A DNA stretch of 64,000 bases from Cymbidium sinense (Eukaryota > Streptophyta > Magnoliopsida > Asparagales > Orchidaceae), in the NCBI GenBank assembly GCA_021442155.1, contig CM038223.1, positions 33,950,983-34,014,982 on the forward strand, given 5' to 3'. The translations under genes were made by a program, and so were the position numbers. How positions within the stretch are numbered: position 1 is the first letter of the stretch; the number at the start of each line of letters is the position of its first letter. The notes beneath the pieces were generated by a model. That model did not search any database. It was not told the DNA's origin and saw only the letters and a list, made by a program, of their open reading frames with translations. Positions 35,621 to 45,640 of the stretch are shown here, piece after piece.

Positions 35621-35781
35621 ATGGACATTGTTGATATAATGACGTCTAGTGGAGAAGCAATATAGTCAGGTAAAAATAAATAAATTTTTATCCAACTTAT
35701 AGAAATTGAGGTCATCAATGGAAATAGATAGACAACTACTTTAGTCAAGTAGTATGGTCATGCAATTTATAAGGTCTTGAA
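35621..35781 (+). pseudogene. Harbinger ORF1 (Myb/SANT-like), first part
   Basis: From ATG 35621 the frame reads MDIVDIMTSSGEAI, a stop, then 'FIQLIEIEVINGNR', a stop, then 'TTTLVK' and 'HAIYKVLK'. The middle part is the beginning of the Myb/SANT-like domain (FIELC..EV..GNRP.T...GW..I...F) carried by the accessory gene of plant PIF/Harbinger elements. Two stop codons interrupt it and the LINE is inserted right after. The protein is thought to assist the transposase in DNA binding or nuclear import. The rest lies at 39000-39760. Confidence 0.65.
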
Positions 35782-35782
35782 G

Positions 35783-35783
35783 C

Positions 35784-35830
<47 letters not shown>
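35783..35830. repeat. (CAA)16 tail of the LINE
   Basis: Forty-eight bases of perfect CAA repeat, (TTG)16 on the LINE strand. This is the 3' terminal microsatellite of plant RTE LINEs and directly follows the LINE 3' end on the minus strand. Confidence 0.95.
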
Positions 35831-35849
35831 GCCTTAATCCTACTAGGTG

Positions 35850-36492
35850 GGGTCGGCTACATGAATCCTTCATCTCCATTGTGTCCTATTATGTGTCAAA
35901 TTCTCATTTAATTCAAGTATACTAAGATCATTTTTATACATCTTAACCAAGTCTTTTTAGGTCTACCTCTACCTTTCTTAACATAAGGCAAATCTAATGC
36001 ATCTACTCTTCTAATTGGGTCATCGAAAGGTCGACGCTTTATGTGGCCAAACCATCTAAGGCGACTCTCCCTAATCTTATCTACCACTGGAGCTACTCCA
36101 ACTTTTTCTCAAACATACTCATTTTGCATTCTATCTCTAAGAGTAAAGCCACTCATCCACCTGAGCATCCTCATCTCTATAACACTTAACTTAGTCTTAT
36201 GCTTCTCTTTTATTGGCCAACATTCTGCACCATAAGTCATTGCATGTCTTACCACCATCTTATAAAATTTTTCCTTAAGTTTAAGTGGAACTTTTCTATT
36301 ACATAATAGGCCAAATGCATTCCTCCACTTCAACCATCCAACTTGAATTCTACTAATAACATCTCCATCTATTTCACCATCATTTTGAACAATAGAACCT
36401 AAATATTTGAATCGCTCACTCTTATTAATGACTTGATCACCTAAAGTCACAACACTACCACTAAAACTTCTACAACTAAAATTACACTCCAT
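35850..36492 (-). pseudogene. LINE RT C-terminal region
   Basis: Frame 36109-36492 reads 'SERFKYLGSIVQNDGEIDGD', then 'VISRIQVGWLKWRNAFGLLC', 'MTYGAECWPIK' and 'EMRMLRWMSGFTLRDR'. This is the conserved segment that follows the RT palm in RTE elements. Downstream remnants match the usual end, 'NRTQWR...RIHVADPT' (near 35880). Function unknown in detail, but it is typical of the clade. Confidence 0.85.
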
Positions 36493-36512
36493 ATATTCGC
36501 TTTAAGATCTAC

Positions 36513-37465
36513 TTAAACAAAACCTTTAGACTCTAAAGTTGACCACCATAATTCAAGTTTCTTGGACTCCTCTAGTCTTATCAATAAGAAGAATGTCAGA
36601 AAAGCATACACCAAGGTACATCTTCTTGTAAATGCCTCGTAAGAACATCCATAACTAAAGTAAAAAAGATAAGGGCTTAATGTTGATCCTTGATGTAATC
36701 CAATTGAAATAGGAAAATATTTTGTCATTCCACCTTGTGTTTGGATAGAAGTAACAGCTCTAGTATGCATATCCTTAATGACTTGAATATAACCAATATT
36801 AACTCCTTTCTATTCTAGAACTCTCCAAAGAACATCTCTTGAGACTTTATCATAAGATTTCTCTAAATCAATAAATATCATATGTAGATCCTCTTTACTT
36901 TCTCTATGCTTCTCCATCAAACCTCTTAACAAATGTATAACATCAATAGTAGATCTACCTGGCATGAAACCAAACTGTGAGAAACTTCATCACATCGTAA
37001 CCTATGCTCAATTAATCTCTCCCATAATTTTAATGTATGGCACATTAACTTAATTCCTCTATAATTTGCACACTCTTGTGCATCACCTTTATTCTTAAAT
37101 ATAGGAACCAACAAACTCTTTCTCCACTCATCTGGCATCTTTTTAGTCTTTAAAATAACTTTAAAAAGATTTGTAAGCCAAGAAATTCCTTGATCTCCTA
37201 AATATTTCCACACTTCTATTGGAATAATATCCAGTCCTACTGCTTTTCCACATTTCATTTTATTTGAAGCTTCACTAACTTCAGATTTACTAATACGACG
37301 ATAAAAATGAAATTCTCTTTTTTTGTTTAGGGTATTAAGGTTGCTAAAATCAATTGTACTTTCAGATCCTTCATTGAAAAATTTATCAAAATACCTCATC
37401 CACCTATTTTCAATATCTTTTTCTAAGAAAAGCACTTTATTATTTTCATCCTTAATACCCCTCAC
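36513..37465 (-). pseudogene. LINE reverse transcriptase (broken)
   Basis: Frame 36926-37465 holds RT motifs: 'MKCGKAVGLDIIPIEVWKYL', 'MPDEWRKSLLVPIFKNKGD', then 'CANYRGIKLMCHTLKLWERL'. Frame 36513-36770 continues with 'IGLHQGSTLSPYLF' (the QGSxLSP motif). The FADD palm box near 36600 is damaged: the surrounding 'WCMLF' and 'DILLIDKTR' blocks are there, but they are in different frames and one Asp is lost. It would copy its own RNA at a nicked target. Confidence 0.88.
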
Positions 37466-37559
37466 TTGAACTATGTCTTAACTTCTCCTATCTCTTTGGT
37501 TGGCTAACTTATATATACGTCTTTCACCTTCTTTGGTATCTAATCTATTGTATAATCAC

Positions 37560-37830
37560 TAAAAGCTAAATTTTTGGCATACATACTGCTTTCTTAGAAT
37601 CTCTACATGCCACTTTATATCTTTCCCAATTCTCTGAGTTTTTACATCTAAACCAAGTTTTATAACAATGCTTCTTATTTCTTATCTTTTCTTGCACACT
37701 CTGACTCCACCACCAACTATTCTTATTAAAAGAAGTTTTTTTTTTATTCTCCAAGCACATCTTTAGCAACTTGCTTAATTTCACTTGATATTTTTTCTCA
37801 CAAAACATTAGCTTCCTTATGAGCATCCCA
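37560..37830 (-). pseudogene. LINE linker between endonuclease and RT
   Basis: Frame 37566-37826 carries basic, Trp/Lys-rich sequence with 'WWWSQSVQEKIRNKKHCYKT', matching the region before RT in RTE elements. It is a shifted piece of the single LINE protein. Confidence 0.7.
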
Positions 37831-37899
37831 AATTCTAATTTCTTGTAGCTTGCTTTTAAAAATATTTTTATTTGTGTTCTTTAAGTGTCACCATCTAAT

Positions 37900-38651
37900 C
37901 CTAGGATAATAATTTAATTTATTTTTTCTCTTACAACCTTTCATCTTAAAATTTAAAACTAATAGTCGTTGTTGGGTACTTAAAATTTCACTTATAATGA
38001 CCTTACAATCTTTACAATCTAAATGATTTATTTTTCTTATCAGAAAATAATCAATCTATGTTTTACTAGATCCATTTTTATAAGTAATAATATGTTCATC
38101 TCTTTTCTTAAATAAAGTATTAGCAACTACAAAATCATAAGCTAAGACAAAATCTAATATAGTCCTACCTTCTTCATTAGTCACTCCAAATCCATAACCA
38201 CCATGAATACTTTTAAAATCTTCTACCACTCTACCAACATGTCCATTTAAATCTCCCCCAATAAATACTTTTCTTTAAGAGGTATCTTTTGTATTAATCC
38301 CTCTAATTCATTCCAAAATTTTTCTTTTGAGCTTACCTCCAAACCTACTTGAGGAGCATAAACACGTATAACATTGATAATCTTAGTATCAACAATAATC
38401 ATTAAAGCTATAATTCTATCTCCACATCTATTAATACTTATAACATTATCCTTCAAACTTTTATATATAATCATATCTACACCATTTCTAGTTCGACTTT
38501 TATCTGAATACCAAAGTTTAAAACATAAACTATCAATCTCCTTGGCCTTCTCACCAACCCATTTAGTTTCTTGAACACATAAAATATTTATCTTTCTATG
38601 AACCATAATATCTATTAATTCCATTAATTTACCCAGGAGTAATATTCCCAA
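37900..38651 (-). pseudogene. LINE AP-like endonuclease
   Basis: Frame 38247-38651 reads 'INILCVQETKWVGEKAKEID' (the QE-T motif), 'SRTRNGVDMIIYKSLKDNV' and 'VIRVYAPQVG'. In the next frame 'SIHGGYGFGVTNEEGRTILD' and 'FVLAYDFVVANTLFKK' follow (38240-38090), then 'DYFLIRK'. These are the AP-endonuclease blocks of RTE LINEs, which nick target DNA. A frameshift at about 38247 separates the halves, and the GDxNxHxG block lies across it. Confidence 0.9.
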
Positions 38652-38918
38652 GATCCTAACCTAATTCTAGTTTCATGGACTAACTTTGCCCGCATCCGTC
38701 TGTAATGTGGGAACCCTTGCTTATTTAACACTGCACTCCATTGATGCAGCTTTTTTTTTTCATCAGATTCGTTTACAAGGCCGTCCTGTGGGGACACCTA
38801 ATACAATGATTTAAAGGATTCTTGTCATGATTATTTCGACAAATTTTACACTGGCTGTCGACGACCTAATGCAACCCTCCACATTTTGCATCCGGACTTG
38901 GGACCGGCAATGGTAGTG

Positions 38919-39013
38919 TTCAACACTCCTAGAACTCATTGGGAAATAAGTTCAAAATAAAATATAAATAAGAACAAATCGGAAATAAGTTCAACACTCC
39001 TAGAACACATTGG
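38919..39013. repeat. 70-bp-spaced direct repeat at LINE 5' junction
   Basis: gttcaacactcctagaact (38919) recurs at 38989 as gttcaacactcctagaaca, both followed by cattgg. The phrase ggaaataagttcaa occurs in both as well. The unit of 70 bp lies exactly at the junction of LINE and Harbinger sequence. Confidence 0.8.
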
Positions 39014-39760
39014 AGAAACTTTTCTAATTTACTAAAGAAAATTAGAATTGATTATATTGCTACTAAAAGACAAGTGATAATATCTGAAGATATTTGATCT
39101 AAGTTATATAAGATACTTAATAGTATATTGAATTTTAAACCTATATTCATTCTTTTTATATAGTAATTATATTTATTTAATAATATTTAGGTCAACAAAA
39201 GTGTAAAATATTTCATAAAATGGATGCCCAATGTTTTAGTCTCTCTATTAGATTTATGGTGACACTACTAAAATTGGTAGTTGTCAACATCCATTCACCA
39301 AAGTTCCTTCAAATGCTGAAGATGAAGAGACAGAGGATGATGAAAGAAAAATATATAGATGAATCTATGACTAGAGAAATATGATGATGTTGCATTTAAG
39401 AGAAAGTTACCTTCAAAACATACTAAGGAGAAAAATACTTTAGATGTTATTGATAATACACTGTATGTGTTGAGTGAAAGTTTTGAAAAGAAGGCTAACA
39501 TAATGGAAAAGAGAATGTGTATGTGATTTGGATCTTCATTTGAACCAATCGAATCAATATAAATTGAATGCATGAATTTTCTTAACTCGATTGAAGATCT
39601 AGATGATGTGAGCTACTCTAAGGCTTAGCAAAAGTTTTAAGAAGATCCAATATGAATGAAAATATTTATTCATATGCTAAAATGCAGAAGGAGGGGTTGA
39701 ATTCTTACTTTGAAATAATTAAATATTATGAGGTTATGTAGTATTAATTAATACACAGCT
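39014..39760 (+). pseudogene. Harbinger ORF1 (Myb/SANT-like), second part
   Basis: Continuing past the LINE, frames read 'NGCPMF', then 'GDTTKIGSCQHPFTKVPSNA' and 'EDEETEDDERK'. Near 39370-39460 is 'KRKLPSKHTKEKN', basic. Near 39540-39700 is 'NSIEDLDDVSYSKA', followed by 'MLKCRRRG'. These fit the acidic linker and C-terminal block of the Myb/SANT-like accessory protein of PIF/Harbinger elements. Stops interrupt it repeatedly. Confidence 0.65.
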
Positions 39761-40119
39761 AAATTTGTCTTAATGTTTTTTTTCATTTGAACAATAATAT
39801 TACGAAATTAGTATGACATAGCTTTATGGTGTCCTTAGTTTCTATGACATTATGGCATTTTTATTAATTATAATTTTTGTGATAGTGATTGTTAATTATA
39901 ACTTATTTTTTTCCATCATTTCTCTCTTTTTTTTTAAAGCCTCTGCTTTTTTTAGTTCAATATAACTATTACTCTACAATAGTAATTTCTTCCACCTTTT
40001 TGATGAATGTTACTATTAAAATTAATTTTTTCCTATTTACTTAAAATTTATATAGATAAAAAAATTAGTTAAAATTTTGATTTTGAAAGTGATTTTGATC
40101 ACGAATTTCATTTAGTAAT

Positions 40120-41350
40120 TCTCCTTATTTGTGTTCATGATTACAATAAGTATCATTTAACCAAAGAACCATGTAGAACTTCAAATCTTCAAGGTCATGA
40201 GTATATATCAATGAAATACTTCAAGACCATTTAGCTCGATGTTGTAAAAATTATAGAATGGAACCTTATATTTTCTTGAATTTATGTACTACTATGAAGA
40301 GTAGATGTCTAAGGAAAAACTCAAAATGGTTGACTATTAAGGAGCAACCTACAATATTTTTGTTAATTTTGTCACATAATTAGAATTTATGAGTTGTGGT
40401 TGATTTCTTTTAACATTCATTGGAGATAATCTCACGTCATTTTAAGAAGACTTTGAAGCCAATTTGTCATTAGGCCCTGAAATAATTGTTCACTATAATT
40501 TGACATTATTCCACGTGAGATCAAATATAATCCAAATTATTATTCTTTTTTAAGGTATATCGAAACTTAAGAAAAATTAATTTATTTTAAGCAATATAAT
40601 ATGCTTATAAATTTTATGAATAGGATTGCATTGACATAACTAATGGAACACATGTGCTACACATGTGCTTAAAGATATTGAAATTCCATGTTAAGAAAAA
40701 TATAAGGAGCCAACTAAAAACATAATGTGCATGTGACTTTGATATGAAGTTTACTTATGTACTACGTGGTTGGAAGGGGACAATAAATGATGCTAGAAGT
40801 TTCTTAGAATATATATCAAATCCTCAATTAAACTTTTTAATGCCACTAGAAGCTTTGATAAAATAGAAAAATATTATCTAGTTTATTTCGAATATGCCAA
40901 CATGCCAATTTTCTTATCACCATATATAGAATTAAAATATCATCTTCATGATTATCATGAGGGAACTCAACATCAAAGATAAGAAGAAATTTTTAATTAT
41001 AGACATTCTTCTTTATGAAATATTATTGAGCAATATTTTGGAGTTCTAAAAGCTAGATTTTCAATTAAAAAATGCTTCCTTATGATTTCACACACAACGT
41101 TATATTGTAACTACCTATTATGAAATACAAATTTTATAAGATCATAATCTAAATTAGATAGAATATTTGAATGTATGAAAATGAAAATTGTATTGTTGAT
41201 ATAAATGAAAGATCTACATCAATTGGTGTATCGCACAATACTGTTGATGTCAATGTTAGTCAATTTCAAATGCAGTATATGGCTCTCTTTCATAATCATG
41301 TTGTAAGAGAACTATGGAGTCATGCATATAAAAGAGTTTAGTTATTAATT
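40120..41350 (+). pseudogene. PIF/Harbinger DDE transposase (broken)
   Basis: The N-part reads 'EPCRTSNLQGHEYI' (40165), then after frameshifts 'SRCLRKNSKWLTI' (40310), as in plant PIF transposases. The catalytic part reads 'CDFDMKFTYVLRGWKGTIND' (first Asp in CDFD, 40733-40744), then 'ARSFLEYI'. 'YYLVYFEYANMPIFLSPYI' replaces 'YYLVDAGY', losing the second catalytic Asp. 'RHSSL', a stop and 'NIIEQYFGVLKARF' follow, with Glu at 41028. The end carries 'ELWSHAYKRV'. The enzyme would excise and insert the element at TTA. It is dead here. Confidence 0.85.
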
Positions 41351-41735
41351 ATCTTGTTGTTTTTATCTATATGTTGAGAATTCTCAAACATTTGTAATAA
41401 TGTAATATTAGACTTTTTTTAATTGATTATATGGAATGTTATGTCTTTATTTTCTAATTTGAATAAAAATTATTCTATTTATTTGTGTTATTGAGCATAT
41501 TAGTTCATTGTAGATTTTCTTATATTTTATGATAATAGTGAATTTTTACTCAATCTCATTTAAAATAATTTTAATGCATAATAATTCATTTCATTATTTT
41601 ATTTTTTTTTAAATTAAAATATTTGAAAAATTATAAAACAAACATCTTTTTTGTTTTTTGTTTCAAAAACAAAAAATTCATAAGAATACCAAATATATTT
41701 TTATTTTATGTTAAAATAAAAAGTAAAAAATAAAA

Positions 41736-41763
41736 AATAGAAACTGATCCCAAATGGCCCCTT
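41736..41763 (-). repeat. Harbinger right terminal inverted repeat
   Basis: Ends tgatcccaaatggcccc, then TTA. It is the inverted partner of 26554-26581, with 24 of 28 bases equal. Confidence 0.9.
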
Positions 41764-41766
41764 AGA

Positions 41767-42980
41767 GATTAAGACTAGTTATTGCTTGATTTCTAAGTGT
41801 TTGACTGACTAAAAAATCAATGATAATTCAATAATAGAAAATTAATTGAAAAAAATAATAAAAGGGCTAACTAATGGGAGTTATTATTGGCTTTATAAGC
41901 CTCACATTTAATCAAATTAATTTTAATCATAATAAATGTATACTTGAATATTCTAAAATATGTGTTTAGTGTTTGAGATGTATTGATTTTAAAAATTTGT
42001 AAGATTATCATTCTCTGTTTGATGCAATTACAAGAATGGAAAAAAATGCAAGAAAAATCAAGATGAATAATTTAGAGCTCAAGATCCAATATTTTAGGTT
42101 ATATACATTTAGAAGGGTCTTAGAGGTCCATAAGAGTTCTTTGCATCATTTGATCTTGTTAAAATTTAACACATTTTCTTAATTCATTTTATATATCATT
42201 AATTATTGGTAATGAGCTTAAACATTATATAAATAAATTATCCTAAATTAATTAATAATCAATTTCATAAATATAAAAACTTTATATGCTTCGAACATTA
42301 CATTGAAAATAATTGAAATAATAAATGATAATTAATTTTGATTATTAAGTATATCTAGTATATATATTTAAAAGGTTTATCTTTGAATTAAAATTATTTA
42401 TGATAACTAACTAACATTTGTGTAATTATATCTAAATTATTTCATATTTTTTAAATGTTATTTATTAAATTTAAAAATTGATAAAAATATAAAAAGTTAA
42501 TATTTCTATAAAATTCATTTTATAATCAACGAATTTTTATCATATTTTGACTATAATGGATTCCTTAGAAATTTTAAATGTTGAATACAAGCTAGCTATT
42601 TTCAGCATATTAAAAGCTATTTGACTAGACCATCTGACTAGCCATTTTCTAGCTATTTGAATCTAATATAGATATAATATAAATTAATGTTTTATTGAAT
42701 ATTATATTATAATATGATAAAATAATCCTAGAATAGTATATTTCTTAAAAATTAATTAAAATTACTTTCTTTCTTATAAATAGCTCTCATCCACATGAAA
42801 GGTCCAAATCCAAAAATCAAAGCCTATGAGACTTTTGTTGTGTTTTATGAGTTGTAGTATTTTATATTCAGGTCTCATGTGTTGTATTATGTGGTAGAGA
42901 ATGTATTTAGTCATGTTTGTATGTTGCATGAAAATTATGATTAAGTTCATTAAGTGTTTTAAGTGTTAGAAGTGCATCAG
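41767..42980. other. Spacer, no gene seen
   Basis: AT-rich, with no coding domain and no recognised repeat. It ends at the LTR of the plus-strand Tat-like element. Confidence 0.5.
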
Positions 42981-42984
42981 TAGT

Positions 42985-43640
42985 AATGTGCTTAAGCACT
43001 ACCCTTCTGGCACCGCGGCTGTAAACCCAAAACAATGAGTAGGCCCAAGCGAGCCTATATGTTAAGACAAGTATACTCGCATAAAAGATACTTAATAACT
43101 TAAAATAAAAATACTCAGCAGAAGGTGCATCCTGCAAGAGAAGATAAAACTGATCTAGCAAGTCCATGACTTGAAGAAATGCAAGACAAATCTTTATTGG
43201 TCGGCATTTGATGCTGTAGAACGATGCGACTACTCTACTTAACCTCATCTTTGTACACTTATTGAATAGTGGGCTATTCACCCTTTCAACTAATAAAACC
43301 ATACTAACTCACTTCCATAAGCTTAAGCAAGAATTCACTTGTATTGGACTTACCTTATATGTATTATCTATTTACTGTCACCCCTTGATATTATAAAAGG
43401 AGACTTCTTTCTTATGGAAGCGAGGGGTAGGGAACCTTTTGGCACTTTAGACACCTATAAGCTCTACTTGCATTTTGAGCATTCTGAGGAATAAATAATT
43501 TTTTTTCTTTTGTACTTTTCTTACTTACTATTTTTATGCTAACAATCTTTCTACCTAATACTATTTCCTAGGTATCTAAGAAGGTTCTTTCTTCATCTAT
43601 GAATAAATTTTGATTCAACTTTAAGGTGTGATGAGTATGG
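42985..43640 (+). repeat. 5' LTR-like region of plus-strand Tat-like element
   Basis: It shares gtaggcccaagcgag (43030) and 'gcattttgagcattctgagg' (43470) with the minus-strand copy at 17050-17720. A good TATA box, tataaaag, lies at 43392-43399 about 110 bp before the conserved 'aataaata' of R/U5. No second copy exists in the window, so exact ends are unknown. Confidence 0.6.
43392..43399 (+). promoter_or_regulatory. TATA box of Tat-like LTR
   Basis: tataaaag within 'gatattataaaaggagac', in a position conserved in the minus-strand relative, where it is 'gatatcataaaag' and degenerate. Confidence 0.5.
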
Positions 43641-44050
43641 ATGAGAATGAGAACCCAAAGCCAGATACAAAGTGAAGCAAGACCTTCAACGTGAGATAGA
43701 TCGACAAACATGGAGCAGAACATCCAACATTTAGCAACCTAGTAGAGTTTGCATGACATGGAAGGCATGATCACTTGCTTGGTGTAAGTAATCATAAAAA
43801 AACAACACCATGAAGAGCCTAAACCAAAAGAGAATAAAGGATCGACAAGATCAGCTATTCGATAAGCTATGTGAGAAAGGAGACACCCATCTAGGGTCCC
43901 CAACTCCCATCCCCCGAAATTGTGTAATTCTTAAGAGGAATCCTATGACACTAGAGAAGAAGAGTGTGCGTCAAAGAAATAGTCACATCTTACTAACACG
44001 TTCTTTGTGAAGATTGTAGAAGCTCACTGATCGCTCAGATAAAACACCAT
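43640..44050 (+). other. Tat-like leader and gag 5' part
   Basis: The sequence matches the reverse complement of 14910-14650. Shared words are catggagcagaacatccaa (43710), 'gcatgacatgga', 'gatcacttgcttggtg' and 'caccatgaagag'. No intact reading frame. It breaks off where the tandem-repeat block begins. Confidence 0.65.
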
Positions 44051-45139
44051 CTAGGATGCGCTCTATCATCTTTAGATGAGATGGACAGGAGTATATTTTT
44101 TCATGAGAAAAAATTGATATATATTCAACCAGATTTCTACTAACATCACATTAGAGTTTATTTAGATTTGGGCTTTACTTCCTATAGATACAAGCCTCCA
44201 TAGTTAGTTCCCCCTCTTACCACAGCAAGAGAGCACTCTTAATTAAGGTTGAGTGCATACATATCTATATGATATGTATTGGTGTCTTAGAGGTATGTGC
44301 TACATAGATGACTATAATATAGAATTTGTATAGTGAAGAAAGAGATTGGGCTTACATCCCTTTGGAATTCCATTATGATAGAATTATCATTCTATTTAAC
44401 CTAAAGCATTTATTGGGGGGATTATGATGTGCCTGATCAAGATCCCATGGTTCTGTCATCCTAGGTTATTGTGGTCCCATGTCTACTTGGTTAAGAAAGT
44501 TATCCTTAATTGAAGAATCATTATCAACAACCATGGGTTCTATCATCTGAGGTTCTTGCAGACCTAGGGTGGCATTTGTCTAAGGGGACACATTTAAGTC
44601 AACCTTAACTAATAGCAAACTTTCTGCCTATTAAAAATATTCCATGATTTATAGCTCAAGGAGGAAATCCATTAGAGAACATATGAGCTATTACAGTGAC
44701 CAAAATATAGTTGAATTGTATAGATGCCAAGCCAACTGGTCCGAGGGTTCTAGTCATATCCGTAATTCATGTGGTACCATTAATGACAAACTATGTAGAT
44801 AGAAGACACAAGCCATATCCTTATTGGTGTGAGATTATTTGAGTTTGAATATATGTATATTTATTTGACATCAGCTCTTTTGTGAGTAAATTTTTTTTTA
44901 GCTTATCCTCCTTGACAAATAATGATGCATGGGTGGATGATTATTTAGTTTAAGCTATATTGCATACTGAGCTTCATTCAATTTACATGTATCCCCATCA
45001 GATGAATATTACAATCAACACTGCCATCATCAGAGAAATATTAGGTTTTGATAATCTAGACCCAGTCATAAGACCCAACTGGGGCTGCAAGAGCATCCAT
45101 GTGATGAACATATTATAGGAGTTTGGATGGTGAAAGGAT

Positions 45140-45345
45140 AGATGTTCACATGGTGAATGAATAGAAGGCTAAACTTAAAATTCTTTGTAATGCCAAATTT
45201 ATATTGTTTGTTTGCATGGTGAATGAATGGAAGGTTGGGCTTGCCAAATCTATATGGTTTGTTTGTATGGTGAATGAATGGAAGGTTGGGCTTGCCAAAT
45301 TTATATGGTTTGTTTGCATGGTGAATGAAAGGGAAGTCGGTCATT
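45140..45345. repeat. 51-bp tandem repeat
   Basis: The unit gcatggtgaatgaatggaag... recurs at 45214, 45265 and 45316, exactly 51 bp apart, with a more diverged copy before it. As 51 is a multiple of three, the minus strand stays open for 92 codons with a repeating 17-residue pattern; this is a consequence of the repeat and not evidence of a gene. Confidence 0.9.
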
Positions 45346-45640
45346 TTTGAATGCTAGGATATAGAGAGTTCACATACTGAACTAGTTATAGGTGTTTGTA
45401 TGATCAATGAGCTATAAAATCTTTGCATGATGAACAAATAGGATACTTGGCATACATACCTTTGGAATGCTAGGATATGGGGCGTTCACATGATGAACTA
45501 GTTATAAGTGTTCATATGATAAACGAGTTATAAGATGTTCGCATGATGAATAGATAGGAGACTGGGCTTACAGACCTTTGGAATGCAAGGATATAAGGTG
45601 TTCACATTATAAACTAGTTATTTATTTAGTTTAAAATTAT
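45345..45640. repeat. 116-bp tandem repeat
   Basis: gaatgctagg (or gaatgcaagg) occurs at 45349, 45465 and 45581, exactly 116 bp apart. Each is followed by 'atatRggg' and 'gttcacat..tgaactagttat'. The last unit is partial. Confidence 0.9.

Larger units (their letters stand above)
35783..38918 (-). mobile_element. RTE-type LINE, near full length, inactive
   Basis: A non-LTR element on the minus strand with an AP-type endonuclease (38651-37900), reverse transcriptase (37465-36500), a C-terminal tail (36492-35900) and a (TTG)16 end. Just inside the tail, 'ggtggggtcggctacatgaa' (plus strand) is a familiar 3' end of plant RTE elements. Upstream of the endonuclease the leader sequence (38650-38918) has the matching conserved words (ccgcatccg, tgtcgacgac, gcatccggacttgggaccgg). 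No target duplication was found. It splits the Harbinger Myb/SANT-like gene, so it came after it. Confidence 0.88.
26554..41763 (+). mobile_element. PIF/Harbinger DNA transposon with two nested elements
   Basis: Terminal inverted repeats lie at 26554-26581 and 41736-41763. They match at 24 of 28 positions, and the core GGGCYATTTGGGATCA fits PIF/Harbinger ends. The trinucleotide TTA flanks both sides (26551-26553 and 41764-41766), the duplication expected for this superfamily. Inside are a Myb/SANT-like gene remnant (35621-39760, split) and a DDE transposase remnant (40120-41350). The span of 15210 bp includes a complete gypsy element (6508 bp) and a LINE (about 3.1 kb). Without them the element is about 5.5 kb, a normal size. 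Confidence 0.88.

Noticed and set aside
35783..35830. Possible poly-Gln coding CAA run
   Set aside because: It is the terminal microsatellite of the LINE and does not belong to a reading frame of a gene.
45066..45344. 92-codon minus-strand frame with a 17-residue repeat
   Set aside because: The repeat unit is 51 bp, a multiple of three, so any frame without a stop in one unit stays open. It resembles no protein and lies in a tandem array.
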